Assembly: GCA_030220185.1 (NCBI GenBank)
Contig: JASPKZ010004202.1
Span: forward strand, 2,271,001-2,335,000
DNA from: Diploptera punctata
Taxonomy: Eukaryota; Arthropoda; Insecta; Blattodea; Blaberidae
Length of the DNA stretch: 64,000 bases
Direction: 5' to 3'
In this document: one piece after another, positions 20,946 through 31,812 of the stretch
Layout: each line of letters starts with the position of its first letter
How positions within the stretch are numbered: position 1 is the first letter of the stretch
Notes under the pieces: generated by a model
What the model was told of the DNA's origin: nothing
The model's input: only the letters and a program-made list of their open reading frames with translations
Database searches by the model: none
Translations under genes and position numbers: made by a program

Positions 20946-21050
20946 TGTATATAGGGAAATAAATTAATTAAAGGAAACAGCTTTTATATATATATATATG
21001 AATGAAAGATGTTTCCTTTAATTAATTTATTTCCCTATATATATACAAAT
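20941..21050. repeat. inverted repeat, about 38-bp arms
   Basis: Arms at about 20941-20979 and 21011-21050 pair through 'agggaaataaattaat' and its complement 'attaatttatttccct', with a TA-rich loop. It could fold as a hairpin. Confidence 0.75.
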
Positions 21051-21055
21051 AGAGC

Positions 21056-21215
21056 TAAAGAAGACAGACCAATGGACGGGAGAAGAACAAGAGGAAGACC
21101 AGCCAAGAGATGGATAGACAGTGAATGCACATCGAGTACGTCTTCCTCCGAGGAGTGATTTTGGAAATAAACAGGATGAAAATCCTACAAATTAAGTTTA
21201 AGAAGAAGAAAGAAG
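21056..21215 (+). pseudogene. RT-N 3' end fragment
   Basis: Reads AKEDRPMDGRRTRGRPAKRW then WIDSECTSSTSSSEE, a stop and a GAA tail. The same segment is found on the minus strand at 29872-30050. Only the basic box and tail of the element are present. Confidence 0.65.
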
Positions 21216-21224
21216 ATATACAAA

Positions 21225-21519
21225 TATATTTATATACGGGTAACGAAGCCTGGTAACATGTAGGCATTATGAAAATTAACGACATAATTAGAAAATATGT
21301 ATTCCTGGCCAGGATAGAACGTGGGCCCACATCGTCGCAAGAGGAGATCTTACCGACTGCTCCATTGAAGCGAAATGATACAAATGTTGCACGGGGAGTG
21401 ACTTACGCCACCAGATTTATACTCAAACGAATCAGTACGTGTAACAACATACTGGTGTGAATCGCTCTTCAAAAATTAACTTTCCATCGTCAAGAGTTGC
21501 GCCATCATGTTTTTCAAAC
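21225..21519 (-). mobile_element. SINE-7 (tRNA-headed)
   Basis: Shared with 41410-41745. The minus strand shows a tRNA-like block (gagcagtcggtaagat as box A, acgttctatcctgg as a weak box B). It runs directly into the gag-like frame that follows. Confidence 0.55.
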
Positions 21520-21987
21520 GCTGTGCGTATAAGGCGAGAAGTTAAACCGAGTCAAATAATCCAAGCGCGGAGAGACACTAATTTGCTAAAATGTGCAAAT
21601 TGCAAGGAGTCCGGTCACCCGGCGTCCTATAGAGGCTGCCCTGCTTTCAAGGCAGCCCTTGAAGCTTATAGCAGGGTAGCTAAACCCATCCACAATCCAA
21701 AAAAGAAACCATCCATAAGTGATCCCATCCCAAATCCAATTGTAAATCCAACTCAAAGAAAGACCTTCACATCCGTGAAGGTCGATCCAAGAGTTTCCTT
21801 CACCCAAGCTTTGCAGACTGGTACTGCTTCCAGAACAACTCAAGAGAACAGCACTGCTAAAGCAAAGGGCCAGCAATTGCCAATAGGTAGCTTAAGTGCA
21901 CGTGGGGAGGAGATTATCCGGGATGTTCAGCCTTTATTGGCTTTATTTCTCTCCAGGAGGAAATATAGAGAAGATACTCACTCGTGA
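21520..21987 (+). pseudogene. Jockey-type LINE ORF1 (gag-like) relic with zinc knuckle
   Basis: A 176-codon frame opens at 21457, but its first 20 or so codons come from SINE-7. The rest carries KCANCKESGHPASYRGCPAF, a C-x2-C-x4-H-x6-C knuckle (residues 46, 49, 54, 61 of the open frame). A proline-rich segment with QRKTFTSVKVDP and VSFTQAL follows, then LLALFLSRRK. This matches the C-terminal half of gag proteins of Jockey-clade LINEs. N-terminal half and all of ORF2 are absent. Confidence 0.75.
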
Positions 21988-22415
21988 AATGAGAGACATC
22001 GGAGAGAAGTTTGTTGGCACTTTTATGCACAGATCTTAATTAAGATGCTAAGAATCTGAGGTGCTAAAGAAATACAAACCAGTCAGTCCGCCACTGTTAT
22101 TTACAATGCGCAGTAATTTTTCTGCAGCCCATAATTTATCCTCCTCTTCATTTTATTTGAACCAGGTGACGAGTTGGATACGTTTGGACCACACAGGTTT
22201 GACACCCACAAGAAACACATTCCAGGCCATAAAGCTAAACTATATTTCATGCCAAATGACTTGACAACCCGCTGAATCCTCAGTTAGTTGTACTTAAACG
22301 TTTTTATAATCTTTATAAGTAAACTTGTACTAAGAAGTTAAGTTCGACTGGAAGACAGTAAAGTTCAAATTTCTTTCCCGGAGTTCTATTGAAATTGTAC
22401 AAATATTGGATATCT
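21988..22415. other. no recognised feature
   Basis: May include untranslated sequence of the gag relic. Nothing can be assigned. Confidence 0.35.
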
Positions 22416-23878
22416 TCATGCGAGGAGATACTAAGAGCCAACACGCACACTCTATTGAGTAACACTAAGAAATTGGGACTAGAAATAAACATTAACAAAA
22501 CTAAATATATGATCTTCTTCTTCTTCTTCAGCTTTCTCCACTTCTAGGTTTACCGTCTCCAGTTTCCATTTATCTCTATCATTCCAATCTCCTTCCAAAT
22601 TCCTTCCATCCATTATAGTTCTGACATAGGTTTTCCATTTCCATCTTGGTCTGCCACGTTTATTTCTTCCAGGGGGTGACCATTGGTATATAATTTTGGG
22701 TCATCTTTCATTTTCCATTCTTTGCACATGGCCATACCATTTAAGCGTTTGATTTTCAATCCTCTTAACAACAGATGTGGTGGGCGATATTCATTTCTCT
22801 CCGAAGGAATTCATTTCTTATTTTATCCTGTCTTGTTTTTTGGAGGCTTCTTCTAAAATAATCAAATTCAACTGTTCTAATTTTATTCTTTTGTAATTCC
22901 GTCAAAGACCAAGTTTCACTTCCATATAATAAGATATTCTGTAGTATGCTGTTATAAATTTTCATTTTAATTTCCTTTGTAATATTTTTATTCCAAATTA
23001 TTCCATGCAATTGCCATTGCAATTTTAGTCTGAACATCTCTTTCACACGTACCTAAACTTTTAATTATTGACCCAAGATATTAAAAAAATTCACTTTTTT
23101 TATTTTCCCTGTTTTGAGTAGAAGGTCATCCACATCCTTTCCCAAACACATATATTCTGTTTTTTGTAAATTTATATTCAGTCCCCATAATGTATGATCA
23201 TACAAAGGAATAAATTATATAATGGAAATGGACAGATAATGACAAATGAAGGAAATTTTTGAAGAAGTGGCTGAATTCAAATATCTAGGAACAATAATTA
23301 CAAGTAGGAATGAGATGCACAAAGAAATTAAACATAGGCTCAATTGTGGAAATGCGTGCTATTATGCATTACAGGGACTCTTGTCGTCCCAACTTCTCTC
23401 AAAATAGGCTTGCGTTAAATTTAAAATATATAAAACTGCTATTCTCCCAGTTACATTATATGGATGCGAAACACGAACTGTTACATCAAGAGAGGAGAAA
23501 AATTACGATTGTTTGAGAATAAATTTCTTAGGAATATGTGAATAGAGAAGACTGCATAACAGAGAACTACATTATCTTTATAGGAAATCAGATATAATAA
23601 GAACAAGTTAAGTCTAATAGGCTGCGATGGGGGGCATGTTGCACAAATGGGGATTGAAAGAGGGTCATGGAAACCCCTTGTAGGAAAACCAGAGGGAAGC
23701 GCCCAGAAGGTAGGCCAAGAATGAGATGGGAAAAAAACATTAACCATTATATGAGGGAAATAGATTATACATGGAATGATTAGAAAACATTAGCTCAGGA
23801 TAAGGGCGTATGAAGAACTTATGCCCGCATGATCATGACCCTATGGGTTCGATAGTACCAGTGAGTTAGTTAGTTTAT
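22416..23878 (+). pseudogene. long RT-B copy split by RT-E
   Basis: Pieces 22416-22514 and 23193-23878 are consecutive. They run from the segment after YADD (NTHTLLS), through EVAEFKYLGTIIT and NAC(Y)YALQGLLSS, to the 3' end. Frames are broken by many stops and the terminal MNLRVR is mutated. A tatgatc duplication (22508-22514, 23193-23199) brackets the insertion. Confidence 0.8.
22515..23192 (-). pseudogene. RT-E-like retrotransposon inserted in RT-B
   Basis: The minus strand has an open 93-codon frame (22765-23046) with GIIWNKNITKEIKMKIYNSI, LLYGSETWSLTELQKN and FDYFRRSLQKTRQDKIRNE. It continues in other frames as KRLNGMAMCKEWK and the ...RNGKPMSEL end, with a GAA tail. Length about 680 bp. 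Distant from the short RT-E units at 31049 and 41946. Confidence 0.75.
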
Positions 23879-24140
23879 TAGAATGACGACACAACAGGAC
23901 GTTGGATTGGAAGAGGAGCAGAAGATCAACTTCATTACCGGTGGCCTCCCAGGTCACCCGACCTAACCCTGTGTGATTTGCATGTGGGGTTACGTAAAAT
24001 ACCGTGTTTTTATCCCCCCTATGACTGACACTCTTGAAAATCTGCGACATCGAATTGTTGAAGCTGTGAATTCGATAACTAGAGACCAGCTGATTCGTGT
24101 GTGGCAAGAAATGAGCACCGTTTTGTTATTTCTCGTGTAA
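23879..24140 (+). pseudogene. mariner/Tc1-like transposase C-terminal relic
   Basis: Across frames reads RWIGRGAEDQLHYRWPPRSP, then DLTLCD...VWGYVKYRVFIPP-like sequence and HRIVEAVNSITRDQLIRVW. The SPDLTxxD stretch holds the last catalytic aspartate of the DDD triad. Two or more frameshifts, no N-terminus and no inverted termini that I can find. Confidence 0.7.
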
Positions 24141-24244
24141 CACATGGAATGTAGCAATTGATTATACCACCAAAAAAAGAAACCACTGTTTGCACTTTCT
24201 TAAATGTATTTTTTCCCAGGTAATAACATTCCAGAAAATATAAT

Positions 24245-24638
24245 TGTCATATTTACATCATACGACATCAGAAAAGAGTTAATATACAGTTTGATGTGTT
24301 TCATTTTTTCTCCACTAGAGAGCATTCTTACAATATTGCGTTCCTTTGGCAATAAATAGTATGATCTGGTTGCAGTGATAAACAAAAGAAGCAGATGAAG
24401 CGTATCAATCGTTTCTCATTTGTTGTTTTCAAACATCGCCGTTTACATTAAATATATACATATTTTAAAATAACTATAGTTAAATAATGATTTGTGGATA
24501 AACAGCTTAATTTTATTCGTTAAATGGTCCTAACAAATGCCACTCTTGATTTCCAAATTCTCTAGATAAATTCACTCCTCACTTCGTGAGTCGTGAATTT
24601 ATTGATAATTTGGAAATCACTCGTGGCATTACTTATGA
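24245..24638 (+). repeat. Rep-2, partial copy
   Basis: Matches the right part of 51250-51870 and 55140-55780. Ends in a palindromic block: 'gccactcttgatttccaaat' and its near complement surround an inner 'aattcac...gtgaatt' hairpin. Confidence 0.75.
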
Positions 24639-24967
24639 TCCATCCATAGTGATTCTGCCCGAAGGCAGGTCCTTCACTGCAATCATAGCATTTTCATGCT
24701 ATGCTTGCAGCTTTACTAGGGAATTGTGTAGGTGTGGTAGCTTCCCGTTGCTTTCCACACCGGTGAAGGATGATGATAATGATGATGATGATGATGGCCA
24801 TATGATTTTGGGGACCGTTTGGGCCTTAAAGTTTTCCTGACATTTGTCTTACAGGTGAGGAAAAACCCCGATAAAACCTCACCCAGAAAAACTGCCCCGA
24901 CCGGGGATCGAACCCGGGCCCGCTGCATGACAAGGCAGCACGCTACCTCGAGACCACAGCGGTAGAC
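24639..24967 (-). mobile_element. SINE-1
   Basis: Full-length minus-strand copy with type-a tail, GAT middle and a clean box B (gggatcgaacccggg on the plus strand). It abuts the Rep-2 end directly. Confidence 0.85.
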
Positions 24968-25084
24968 TTACTTATGATAAATACAATAAATGATTTTACC
25001 GTAAAACGTCTGTTTTATTTCTTTCGTGTGTTTGGTTTCCCCCTTTTTGTTTATTTGGTTATTAATGAGTCTTTCTTTCTTTCT

Positions 25085-25287
25085 CGTTTTCTTTTTTGTT
25101 TACACTGTTCTACCTTTTTGTTTTACCTTTGTTAACCGTTTTATCTTATTCATACATACAAGCACAAGAGAGGACACACACCCAGACCCAAGGTGGAGAT
25201 TTTAAAATCCCCTACCCCGCCGGTAATCGAACCCGGGTCGCCGGAGTGGAAGGTAGGGACTCTACCGCCTACGCCACGGCGACGCAC
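25085..25287 (-). mobile_element. SINE-5 (tRNA-headed), first copy
   Basis: Minus strand: box A tggcgtaggcgg, box B ggttcgattacc, then 'ccaccttgggtctggg' and a T-rich body. The same order recurs about 275 bp further on. Confidence 0.75.
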
Positions 25288-25362
25288 ATAAATTCTTTGA
25301 ACCGGGATTTGAACCCTGGATCCCTAGTTTTACAATAACACCATGTTGTAATTTTTTTTCAT

Positions 25363-25557
25363 TTTTCTTTCGTTTACACTGTTATTCCTTTTCGTTTTAC
25401 CTTTGCTAACATTTGTATCCTATTAACACATACAAACACAAGACAGGACACACACCCAGACCCAAGGTGGAGATTTGAATTCCCCTACCCCGCCGGGAAT
25501 CGAACCCGGGTCGCCGGAGTGGAAGGTAGGGACAGTACCGACTACGCCACGGCAACG
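25363..25557 (-). mobile_element. SINE-5, second copy
   Basis: Same head and body as 25085-25287, with a perfect box B (ggttcgattcc). Copies differ at many sites, so they are not a very recent duplication. A short tRNA-like scrap lies between the two (25293-25335). Confidence 0.8.
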
Positions 25558-26486
25558 GACATTTAAAATATACATACTGTACACAAATGTAATTTACGTA
25601 TCTAAACCAACTGGGTGGGAGGTAGTAATGACATTACCTCGTCCAGCGCTTAAACGAAGCACCGCAGCAAAAAAGTTCCATTAACGAAACGTGTTTAAAA
25701 TAATGTTATCTATCAGCTGCCAGAGTTTGTGGGTCTAATTTTGGGACACCCTGTATAGATTCCGAATGGATTTTGAATTATCTGATCAATCACTCGGTTT
25801 AATACAAAACTTAGTACCGGTACGTGAAATTATCGGTAAGAATCATAAAGACAAAATCAGCTCACAAGCATCCAAAAAGAGAAAAAATATCAGAAAGTAT
25901 GCTAGAGATGTGGACGACATTTATAACATATTGTCAGTTAACAGAAAACTTTATTTGGAATGTGAAATCAAATGATCCACGGTATTTGTTACAAGTGCCC
26001 GACCAGACACGAACACAGGTAACCTTGCTTACCGGCTGTCTGCAGCACATTCCTGCAAGTTCCAGTGAAGCTAATTGGAAAGAGAGAAAAAAACACTCTA
26101 TATATAGGATTTAACTCTTCTAGAAAATAGCATTGCGCTGATGGACCTGGTCTTGCTGTAGTGAACGTGTTTTTTTATATGTAATATCGATTTATTAGTT
26201 AATTAATTTTAAATAAACAATTATTAAATTTAGTTTCAGATATAACTTTACCAAGAAAGTGGGTGCCTGATTTATGATAAAATATCATTACGGTACATAT
26301 AAATAACTCACACATATTTAATACAATTAGGGGTGAACTCAATTTCTGTACAGGGGTTGACTAAAATTTCATTTGAACTCCTACAACATTCAATTTCTGC
26401 AGTATTTAATTTAATATTGTTCTAGATTTTAATTCCCATTTTTCTGCTCTAACTTATGTCATTGTACTCCTTATAATTGTATTAAA
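25558..26486. other. no classified feature; possible DNA-transposon end near 25745
   Basis: 'ttttgggacaccctgtatag' at about 25739-25758 looks like the terminus of a mariner-type miniature element, but I find no partner end. Overlapping frames 25766-25975 and 25824-26114 are unrecognised. Confidence 0.35.
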
Positions 26487-26489
26487 ATG

Positions 26490-26524
<35 letters not shown>

Positions 26525-26545
26525 CATCATCATCATCATCATCGC
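26487..26545. repeat. (ATT)n/(ATC)n microsatellite
   Basis: Left flank of an RT-C copy. The same ATT repeat resumes on the other side at 27035. Confidence 0.9.
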
Positions 26546-27034
26546 CCTTTCAAGTATTAGGCCCAGTGTCCCGTTACGGTCTCCCGCCATCTCCGAAAAG
26601 GTCGACCCACAGATCTTCTGCCTCGAGGAATGTAGTGAAGAATTTGTTTTGGTATTCTGTGTCGATCCATGCGCTGAATATGGGCTAGCCAGTTGTTTCT
26701 ATATTCTTGGAGGTATTCAGGTATAGGTACGATGTTTAACTCTCTGGCTATTGTTGAATTTCTTTGGTGGTCTAGAAGGCTATAACCTGCAGTTCGTCGC
26801 AGAAATTTCATCTCCGTGGCTGTAATATGACGATCATCCTGAGTTCTGATGGTCCAAGCTTCACTGCCATAACAGATTATGGGTCTAGCGAGAATTTTAT
26901 AGATTTTCATTCTTGTGTGTCTCTGCACTTTTGATGGTTTAAAAACTTGGTTGATAATTCTTAAAGCTTTATTATAGTTTTGTATTTTAAAGGATATATC
27001 ACATTCCTCATTATAAGTTAGATTATATCCTAAG
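26546..27034 (-). pseudogene. RT-C retrotransposon 3' fragment between (ATT)n tracts
   Basis: An open minus frame (within 26557-27156) reads KYLGYNLTYNEECDISFKIQ, IICYGSEAWTIRTQDD, TATEMKFLRRTAGYSLLDHQ, IQRMDRHRIPKQILHY and RRSVGRPFRRW. Its N-terminal asparagine run is translated microsatellite. About 165 codons of real RT C-terminus, 5' truncated. Confidence 0.85.

Positions 27035-27082
<48 letters not shown>
27035..27082. repeat. (ATT)n microsatellite
   Basis: Right flank of RT-C. Confidence 0.9.
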
Positions 27083-27086
<4 letters not shown>

Positions 27087-27684
27087 TATTATTTTTTGCA
27101 CCTGGAAGAATTAGAAGAACAATAGGGGTAGTTGAATGATGACATAAAATTGACACAATAAAGTCGAATTGGATAGTTTTAACCCCTTAAAGTGACGCAG
27201 TTGGACAAGATCCACGTCCTTGCTCTTGAGAAGCAAGTTGTCTCAAATGTCAAGCGATCGAATGCAGAAACAAGGTCACAGTACATGAAATTCACTAAAT
27301 AACCCCGAGTCATGGTCAATATACCAACAACTAACTCAGTGCCATAATGATTCATGTTCTTAACAAATTAGTGTAATTTCTTTCATGAAAGCAGTGCGCC
27401 ATAAAATATGTAAACACTTTTAATTTTACGCTAGAACAAATTAGCTAAGTAAAAACTGCTTCATACTGTCTTGTTTTTGTTTTTACCCCGTCTGTTCTAT
27501 ATTTCCTTTGAGTAGTATGTCGAGGAAATTATCTTGTCTTGTTTTCTTCTCGGATTCAAAGTTTTATTATATATTGAATATATAATAATTTTATTTAGGG
27601 CCTATTTGTTTCTACTATGAAGAAACAAAATTTACTTACATTAAGCGGCATTCCAATTGGCGGCTCAATGTCAATTACACTGAG
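27083..27684. other. no recognised feature
   Basis: Unclassified, AT-rich. Confidence 0.4.
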
Positions 27685-28822
27685 CAACAAAAAAATAAAC
27701 TTTTTTTTTGTTTCAGAAAGAAAAATATATTATTCTGATAGTTTTTTTTCTGAATTCAACTATAATATAGGTTTTTCTCTATCACGCAAGGTTTCTGAGA
27801 GAGTTTCAAACACTTGAATATTTTCTACATTCATAACTACACAATATTCGAACATTCGGACTCACCTAGAAAGTAAGAAATGACGATTTTCTGCTATATA
27901 TCGCCTGTGGAGCATCCCTCTTGATGGTCCAACAATAATCATCATCATAGTACATTCACGAACTTAGGCCATTTGTTGACCTGTTTCGGTCTCAAGAGAA
28001 ACACCATCCAAAAGTCTTTTTAGTGGACGTCCTGGTCTTCTTCTTCCTGCAGGTTGATATCTTAACATTTGTTTGGGTATCCTGTGATCTTCCATTCGAT
28101 GAACATGTTGCATCCATCTTGACTTATAATCAGAAATTTTGTTTTCTAAAGGTTCCATGTGTAATTCTTCTAAGATGTCTTCATTTTTTGTGATCTAGTA
28201 GTGTGTATCCTGCAGTCCTCCGAAGGTATCTCATTTCACCAAATCTAAGTCTCTGTATATCCTTCTGTTTCAACGTCCATACTTCGCTACCATACAAAAG
28301 AGTTGGAAGAGCCAGTGTTTTGTACACTTTTAATCTTGAATGCTTTTGGACTAACTGTGGCTTGAAGATAGAATTTATTAACCCTAAAATTCTTAAAAAT
28401 TTAGATATTTTTGCATTTACATCCTTTTCTTCTTCATATGAGATATTGCATCCTAGATATGTAAAATTATTCACCTGCTCCAAAAGTTTATTGTCCAGTA
28501 CAATTTTACTTCTGACAGGATCTACACCTTGAAATGCCAACAATAATCGGTCAGCATATTAGGATTCAATTTGCCTTGATATCTGTTTTCCATAGCTGAA
28601 ATCTCCTGAGTTAGCTCATTTGGTTTTATTTTACAATGGACAAATGGACGAAAAAACGTTTATTAACAAATAATTATTTAAATCCATTAATTGAAATTGA
28701 AATAAAACAAACTGTGGGTGATGGAGAAATTCTGAATACATATTTGAAAACACGATAAAAAACTGCATTAAGTACAACTATTGGTACTCATGAGACAAAA
28801 ATCATGTTGACCAGTGTTATCT
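27685..28822 (-). repeat. Rep-1 copy split by RT-D
   Basis: Parts 27685-27940 and 28537-28822 together match 7768-8330. The conserved coding tail is cut between W-T-I and the preceding CW: 28537-28610 carries the MEKRYQG half (with N instead of R and L instead of W) and 27860-27935 carries the RDA half. Perfect 12-bp duplication ccaacaataatc at both junctions. Confidence 0.8.
27941..28536 (-). pseudogene. RT-D retrotransposon inserted in Rep-1
   Basis: Minus strand. Frame 28181-28543 reads NNFTYLGCNISYEEEKDVN, LPTLLYGSEVWTLKQKD and RYLRRTAGYTLLDHKK. After one frameshift, 27964-28158 continues with MEPLENKISDYKSRWMQH to GRRRPGRPLKR. The single frameshift and perfect target duplication make this one of the younger copies. 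It is 5' truncated close to where the 14352-15010 copy begins. Confidence 0.9.
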
Positions 28823-29382
28823 GTCTCATCGTGTAACTTCACAACAATGATTGTTTCCCATTTCCATACAATGACGTTCCCTTGTGCAGGTTAGAATCAC
28901 TTGTGTTTTTCTCTTTTCTGTTCAACAAGTAAAAAAACTGATGGTGGTACAGGACTAGAAGGCCCTTGGCCTACAGCCTCTTATCCATATATGTCAGTCA
29001 TTTACGTACTTCGGAAAAGGAGATTTACTATTTTCTCTTCGTAAAAATTGCCCTAGTGAGTGGACACAGCTATATCAGAGTGTCATTCTCATTGATATCG
29101 TTATATTAATATTCAGTATCATTAAACAAAATCAGAATTTAAAAATTGTCAGTTTTTCGTAATTATAAGAAAATTTCAAATTTAGTAAAATTGGTATATT
29201 TATAAACTCGTGGTACTTGGGTACATAATTTGTAATTGACTTTTTAAAGTTTTTTAAACAGGTTTTGGGCAAATCCAGTTTTAGTAAATACTCTTCATTA
29301 AAAAAGTTGCAAATTGAAGTGAATTTGGGATAAGTTCAGGCAAATGTACATATTGTTGAATCTGCATGATAAAAAGTTTTCT
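28823..29382. other. no recognised feature
   Basis: Unclassified, AT-rich. Confidence 0.4.
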
Positions 29383-29540
29383 TTCCAATGCCACCAGATT
29401 GTATTTTATGACATTTCTAGCTTTCTTGCATGACATTGGCGGAATTCTAATTAATCTCATAGTTTGGGGCAGGAAACATCTTAACCCAAACTTAATCTAA
29501 ATTCCTGACCATGGGCAATCACAGAAATAATTCCCTTTAA
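29383..29540 (-). mobile_element. SINE-1 type-b tail fragment
   Basis: Contains 'caatgccaccag', 'gacattggcg' and 'aacttaatctaaattcc', matching the 3' part of 59695-59885 and the whole of 57885-58060. No tRNA-like head. Confidence 0.55.
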
Positions 29541-29587
29541 GTAAACATTCTATAAATGATAGAATTCAATAACTCCGCGTCGGCTGG

Positions 29588-29757
29588 GAACAGCGTGTTG
29601 AGATAATGGAAGTAACAAGATTGCCCAAGATAGCATATCATTATAAACCAAAAGAATTAAGGGATGTAGGAAGACCTAGGAAGAGATGGGAAGAATCATT
29701 GTGAATTCGGAACAGTCGAATCGTCTAAATCTTGAATTGAAGAAGAAGAAGTAAAAA
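29588..29757 (+). pseudogene. RT-O 3' fragment
   Basis: Across frames reads EIMEVTRLPKIAYHYKPK then LRDVGRPRKRWEES, a stop and a GAA tail. Similar to RT-A but clearly diverged. Confidence 0.65.
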
Positions 29758-29765
29758 TGCATACA

Positions 29766-29845
29766 CTTTGACCGAAAATCGAACCCGGGACCTCATGAAC
29801 TGTAGTGAGAAACGCTGACCGCTAGCCCATGAGGCTGGTCCGATG
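29766..29845 (-). mobile_element. SINE-6 tRNA-like head
   Basis: Minus strand: box A 'tgggctagcggtcag', box B 'ggttcgattttcggtc'. A related block occurs at 59145-59230. Body not identified. Confidence 0.5.
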
Positions 29846-29871
29846 ATAAAAAGTACATTCTTATTTTTCTC

Positions 29872-30050
29872 TTCTTCTTCTTAAACTTAATTTGTAGGAT
29901 TTTCATCCTTTTTATTTCCAAAATCACTCCTCGGAGGAAGACGTATTGGATGTGCATTCACTGTCTATCCATCTCTTGGCTGGTCTTCCTCTTGTTCTTC
30001 TCCCGTCCATTGGTCTATCTTCTTTAGCTTTTTTTTGCAAGCCGTTCTTA
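29872..30050 (-). pseudogene. RT-N 3' end fragment
   Basis: Reverse-orientation counterpart of 21056-21215 with the GAA tail at the left and the basic GRPAKRW box. Confidence 0.65.
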
Positions 30051-30061
30051 TTTTTGAAATT

Positions 30062-30400
30062 GCGGTTAAGGTAGGAAGCCTTGGCGCAGAGCTACGGGAC
30101 TTGCGCTGGTTCGAGTCTCCATGGGGGAAGAAATTTTCTCATGGTATTTCGGTGCCCACCCAGCATCGTGAGGCAATCGGGTAGCTACAATAAGTAGCGG
30201 CTCCAGGTTGAGGAACCAGCTATAACGGCTGGGGGACTCGACATGCTAACCACATGTCACCCCTACACTGGCTGTTGATCATCTACCTCTGTGATTGACA
30301 CATGTGGATGTGAAGGGCCAGCAGCCGGCTGGTAAAAGGGCAACCGCTGAAAAGTGGAAAGACCCTCAATCGGATCGGTAATTACTCTCACGATTGACTT
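30062..30400 (+). mobile_element. SINE-4, best copy
   Basis: The tRNA-like head has 'cagagctacggg' and box B ggttcgagtctcc. The body holds 'cccacccagcatcgtgaggc' and 'gtcacccctacactggctg', and the tail 'cagcagccggctggt'. The 38401 copy is shorter inside. Confidence 0.75.
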
Positions 30401-30847
30401 CTGTCAACTGAGTTTCTGTACTCATTTTTGTTATTTAACCAATATAATTGATTAATTATGTGTCAGTTATGATACTGACTGTACATCCACAGAGCTTAAA
30501 ATCGAATTGACCTTGGCATAGTGTTGTATTACATGTCGGAGTGTATTTGCCAAGTCAGTGGTTGTCATTGGTAAATATTATTCAAATTCGAAACTACCCA
30601 CACTGGACTGAATTGGATGTTACGAGAGTTGTTTGTAATATTATTATCTAAACAAATTCAGTAAATATTTGATTTATTATATTCCACAGTGAAATCAAAA
30701 GTAACTAATATTTATCGGGGCGCGCACTAGATACACATATACCATTGTATTTATTCACAATTTATCTTACTTATATTGTAAATTACTTGCCTCAATGGAA
30801 TATTGTGGGATAAAAATATAAGTAATAAAAATAAAATTAACATGCGT
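30401..30847. other. no recognised feature
   Basis: Unclassified. Confidence 0.4.
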
Positions 30848-31812
30848 ATATCAGGCTCAATTCTGGAAATGCGTGCTATTATGCATTCCAGAGACCCTTG
30901 ACTTCCCAACTCCTTTCAAAAAAACGTTAAACTGAAAATATATAAAACTATTATTCTACCAGTTATATTATATGGGTGCGAAACATGGACTCTTACTTTA
31001 AGGTAGGAAGAGAGATTACAATTATTTGAGAATAAAGTACTTAGGAAAGGATGCAGAAAAGAATCTTGACGACAGAAGTGGATGGATTACGGAGAAGTAT
31101 GAGAATATCCAGGCTACAACATATTCGAAATACATATATCAGACAAGAAATGGATGCACAAGAAACTGTTATCGATAGAATAACAAAGAGAGCTCTACAA
31201 TGGTATGGACATGTACAACGGATGTCGGAAGACCAGTGGCCTAAACAGTTGTTGGATTGGATGGTACCAGGCAGAAGGAGAAGGGGAAGAAGTAGAAAAG
31301 CATGGTATGAGGGAATATTTGATGCCATGATGAACAGGGCTATGGAAGATGGACAGTGGGAAGATAGGAATCTCTGGAAAGCAGGAATCAAAGGCAAACT
31401 GCTGTAAAGTGAAAGCCTGTATTAAGTAAGTAAGAAAAATGTTTGGACCAAAGAGAGATGAACAGACAGGTGAATGGAGGATACTGAATAACAGTGAATT
31501 ACATGGTCTTTATAGGAAGCCAGATATAATAAGAACAGTTAAGTCTCGTAGACTTTGATGTGCAGGACATGTTGCACGTATGGGGAATGAAAGACGTGCA
31601 TGAAAGCTTCTTGTAGGAAAGCCAGAGGGAAAACGCCCAGTTGGTAGACCAAGAATGAGGCGGGAGAATAACATGAACTATGATTTGAGGGAAGTAAATT
31701 ATACAGGGAATGATTGGAAAGCATTAGCTCAGAATAGGGATGTATGGAGTGTTTATGTCCGCGCGGCCATGAACCTACGGATTCAATAGTGCCAGTGAGT
31801 AAGTAAGTAATA
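30848..31812 (+). pseudogene. RT-B copy split by a short RT-E unit
   Basis: Parts 30848-31048 and 31431-31812 are consecutive RT-B sequence, from NSGNACYYAL to the tail. The GCETWTLT box is intact but flanked by stops, and the terminal Arg-Val-Arg is changed. The element continues cleanly across the insertion (cttaggaaa / aagaaaaatg). Confidence 0.8.
31049..31430 (+). pseudogene. short RT-E unit inserted in RT-B
   Basis: An open 118-codon frame (31051-31407) starts in RKGCRKESRR-like context and reads KRILTTEVDGLRRSMRISRL, NTYIRQEMDAQETVIDRI, ALQWYGHVQRM, GRRRRGRSRKAWYEG and ends WKAGIKGKLL. Bounded 3' by 'gcctgtattaagtaag'. Starts at the same residue as the 41946 copy. Confidence 0.8.

Larger units (their letters stand above)
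20291..20985. repeat. Rep-3, copy with expanded microsatellites
   Basis: Matches 40615-41125 over about 500 bp in the same orientation. Includes a tRNA-like block on the minus strand near 20622-20700 (tcaaacacgcgacc on the plus strand), so Rep-3 may contain an old SINE head. This copy has much longer AG, TA and TG runs than its partner. Confidence 0.7.
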
